Below, in pieces: positions 62,893 to 64,000 of a stretch of 64,000 nucleotides of DNA. The translations under genes were made by a program, and so were the position numbers. The notes below the pieces were generated by a model. The model was not told the DNA's origin. It was given only the letters and a program-made list of their open reading frames with translations, and did not search any database. Each line of letters starts with the position of its first letter. Within the stretch, counting starts at the first letter, position 1. The DNA is from Aquipuribacter nitratireducens (GTDB taxonomy: Bacteria; Actinomycetota; Actinomycetes; Actinomycetales; JBBAYJ01), in NCBI RefSeq assembly GCF_037860835.1, contig NZ_JBBEOG010000003.1:124001-188000 (forward strand), read 5' to 3'.

Positions 62893-64000
62893 ATGACGAC
62901 GACCCCGCCGACCGCCGAGGACCTCGTCACACCGCTGTGCGCGGACCTGCTGCGGATCGACACCTCGAACTACGGCGACGGCTCCGGGCCGGGGGAGCGG
63001 AAAGCGGCCGAGCACGTCGCCGGGCTCCTCACCGACGCCGGTCTCGAGCCGGAGCTCGTCGAGAGCGAGCCCGGGCGGGCGAGCGTCGTCGCCCGGTGGG
63101 CCGGCGCGGACCCGTCCCGGCCGGCGCTGCTGCTCCACGGCCACCTCGACGTCGTCCCCGCGGTCGCCGAGGACTGGCGCGTCCACCCCTTCAGCGGCGA
63201 GGTCGTCGACGGCGAGCTGTGGGGGCGCGGCGCCGTCGACATGAAGGACATGGACGCGATGGTCCTCGCCAACGTCCTCGCCATGACCCGCCGCGGCGAG
63301 CGCCCGGCCCGCGACGTCGTCCTCGCGTTCCTCGCCGACGAGGAGGCGGGCGGCATGAAGGGGGCCCGTCACCTCGTCGAGACCCGCCGCGAGCTGTTCG
63401 ACGGGGTCACCGAGGCCGTCAGCGAGGTCGGCGGGTTCTCCCTCGACGTCGACGGCACCCGCGCGTACCTCCTGCAGACCGCGGAGAAGGGCATCCTCTG
63501 GCTCCGGCTCGTCGCGACCGGCCGCCCCGGGCACGGCTCGCAGGTGCACGACGAGAACGCCGTCTCCCGGCTGGCGGCGGCCGTCGCCCGGATCGGCGGG
63601 CACCGGTGGCCCTTCGAGCCGCCGGACGCGGTCCGAGCCTTCGCCGAGGGCTGGGCCGGGCTCACGGGACGGCAGCTGCCCCTCGACGACCCCGAGGCCC
63701 TCGAGGCCGCGCTCGGCACGACCGCGCGGTGGGTCCGCGCGACGACGCAGAACACGGCGACGCCGACCGTCCTCGACGCCGGCTACAAGCACAACGTCGT
63801 GCCCGGCCGGGCGAGCGCGCTCGTCGACTGCCGCTTCCTGCCTGGTCAGGAGGAGACGGTCCTGCGGACGGTCCGCGAGCTCGCCGGGGAGGACGTCGCG
63901 GTCGAGGTCGTCCACCACGACCGGGCCCTGGAGACGTCGGCCGACGGGAGCCTCGTCGACGCGATGACCGCGGCGCTGCAGGCGGAGGACCCGGGCAGCA
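62893..64000 (+). CDS. M20 family metallopeptidase (3' end missing)
   Basis: Zinc-dependent M20 peptidase or deacylase, 369 residues before the window ends; the family usually has about 430-450. The first metal ligand His and catalytic Asp are in LLLHGHLDVVP near residue 80. The bridging Asp is in GRGAVDMKDMDAM, and the general base Glu with the metal ligand in LADEEAGG near residue 145. The dimerisation domain begins near GRPGHGSQVHDENAV. Substrate unknown. ATG 62893 fits the leaderless spacing. Confidence 0.93.
   Translation, partial: MTTTPPTAEDLVTPLCADLLRIDTSNYGDGSGPGERKAAEHVAGLLTDAGLEPELVESEPGRASVVARWAGADPSRPALLLHGHLDVVPAVAEDWRVHPFSGEVVDGELWGRGAVDMKDMDAMVLANVLAMTRRGERPARDVVLAFLADEEAGGMKGARHLVETRRELFDGVTEAVSEVGGFSLDVDGTRAYLLQTAEKGILWLRLVATGRPGHGSQVHDENAVSRLAAAVARIGGHRWPFEPPDAVRAFAEGWAGLTGRQLPLDDPEALEAALGTTARWVRATTQNTATPTVLDAGYKHNVVPGRASALVDCRFLPGQEETVLRTVRELAGEDVAVEVVHHDRALETSADGSLVDAMTAALQAEDPGS

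Overview
This window looks like chromosomal DNA of a very GC-rich actinobacterium, probably in or near the Micrococcales. I cannot name the genus. The signs are an almost exclusive G/C preference at third codon positions, many GTG starts, and actinobacterial marker genes (whiA, rbpA, opcA, acVLRF1, an F420-type LLM oxidoreductase, ctaA/ctaB, DUF3099). I see no phage, plasmid, IS element or CRISPR array. Genes are packed tightly and no gene-free stretch reaches 300 bases. The longest, 31037-31270, carries a repeat array.

Layout, left to right. (1) 1-8990, plus strand: uvrC (5' end outside the window), rapZ-yvcK-whiA, gap-pgk-tpiA, secG, rbpA. (2) 9036-17326, minus strand: the pentose phosphate and upper glycolysis operon tkt, tal-pgi-zwf-opcA-pgl, in which the last five genes overlap by four bases each. 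(3) 17462-19356: heme A synthesis (ctaA, ctaB). (4) 19434-22747: an envelope module of DUF4397 surface protein, class F sortase, ECF sigma factor and anti-sigma factor. (5) 22898-24651: a two-gene ABC exporter. (6) 24791-30030, plus strand: sufR-B-D-C-T and the Vms1-like ribosome rescue factor acVLRF1. (7) 30036-31263: a DUF559 nuclease gene bracketed by inverted arrays of a 20-base repeat. (8) 31271-33298: biotin ECF transporter (BioY, ATPase, EcfT). (9) 33342-37965: leader peptide, ABC-F ATPase, small HTH protein, enoyl-CoA hydratase, ABC exporter. (10) 37970-44454, minus strand: conserved small protein, SDR, SURF1, zinc-knuckle protein, DUF3099, TldE/TldD, quinone oxidoreductase. (11) 44529-46623: fabG, InhA-type fabI, SixA phosphatase. 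(12) 46646-51149: glgC-LLM-serB, divergent from glgA. (13) 51133-57722: hypothetical protein, ABC ATPase, NfeD, SPFH protein, photolyase-like protein, TSUP permease, TrmH methyltransferase. (14) 57697-64000: LysR regulator, SRPBCC protein, methyltransferase, GT39-type transferase, tRNA-Leu(GAG), proline-rich membrane lipoprotein, and an M20 peptidase cut by the window end.

Most of this is core metabolism: triose glycolysis and the NADPH-producing pentose pathway, cytochrome oxidase maturation (heme A, SURF1), Fe-S assembly, type II fatty acid synthesis and glycogen synthesis. Three features stand out. First, many start codons lie 6-8 bases after a TANNNT hexamer with no Shine-Dalgarno, which implies widespread leaderless mRNAs. 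Second, three genes have conserved N-termini reachable only from a CTG start, always CTG-AGC. Third, the DUF559 nuclease gene lies between inverted repeat arrays that run into its own 3' end. This last is the best candidate for an undescribed element.
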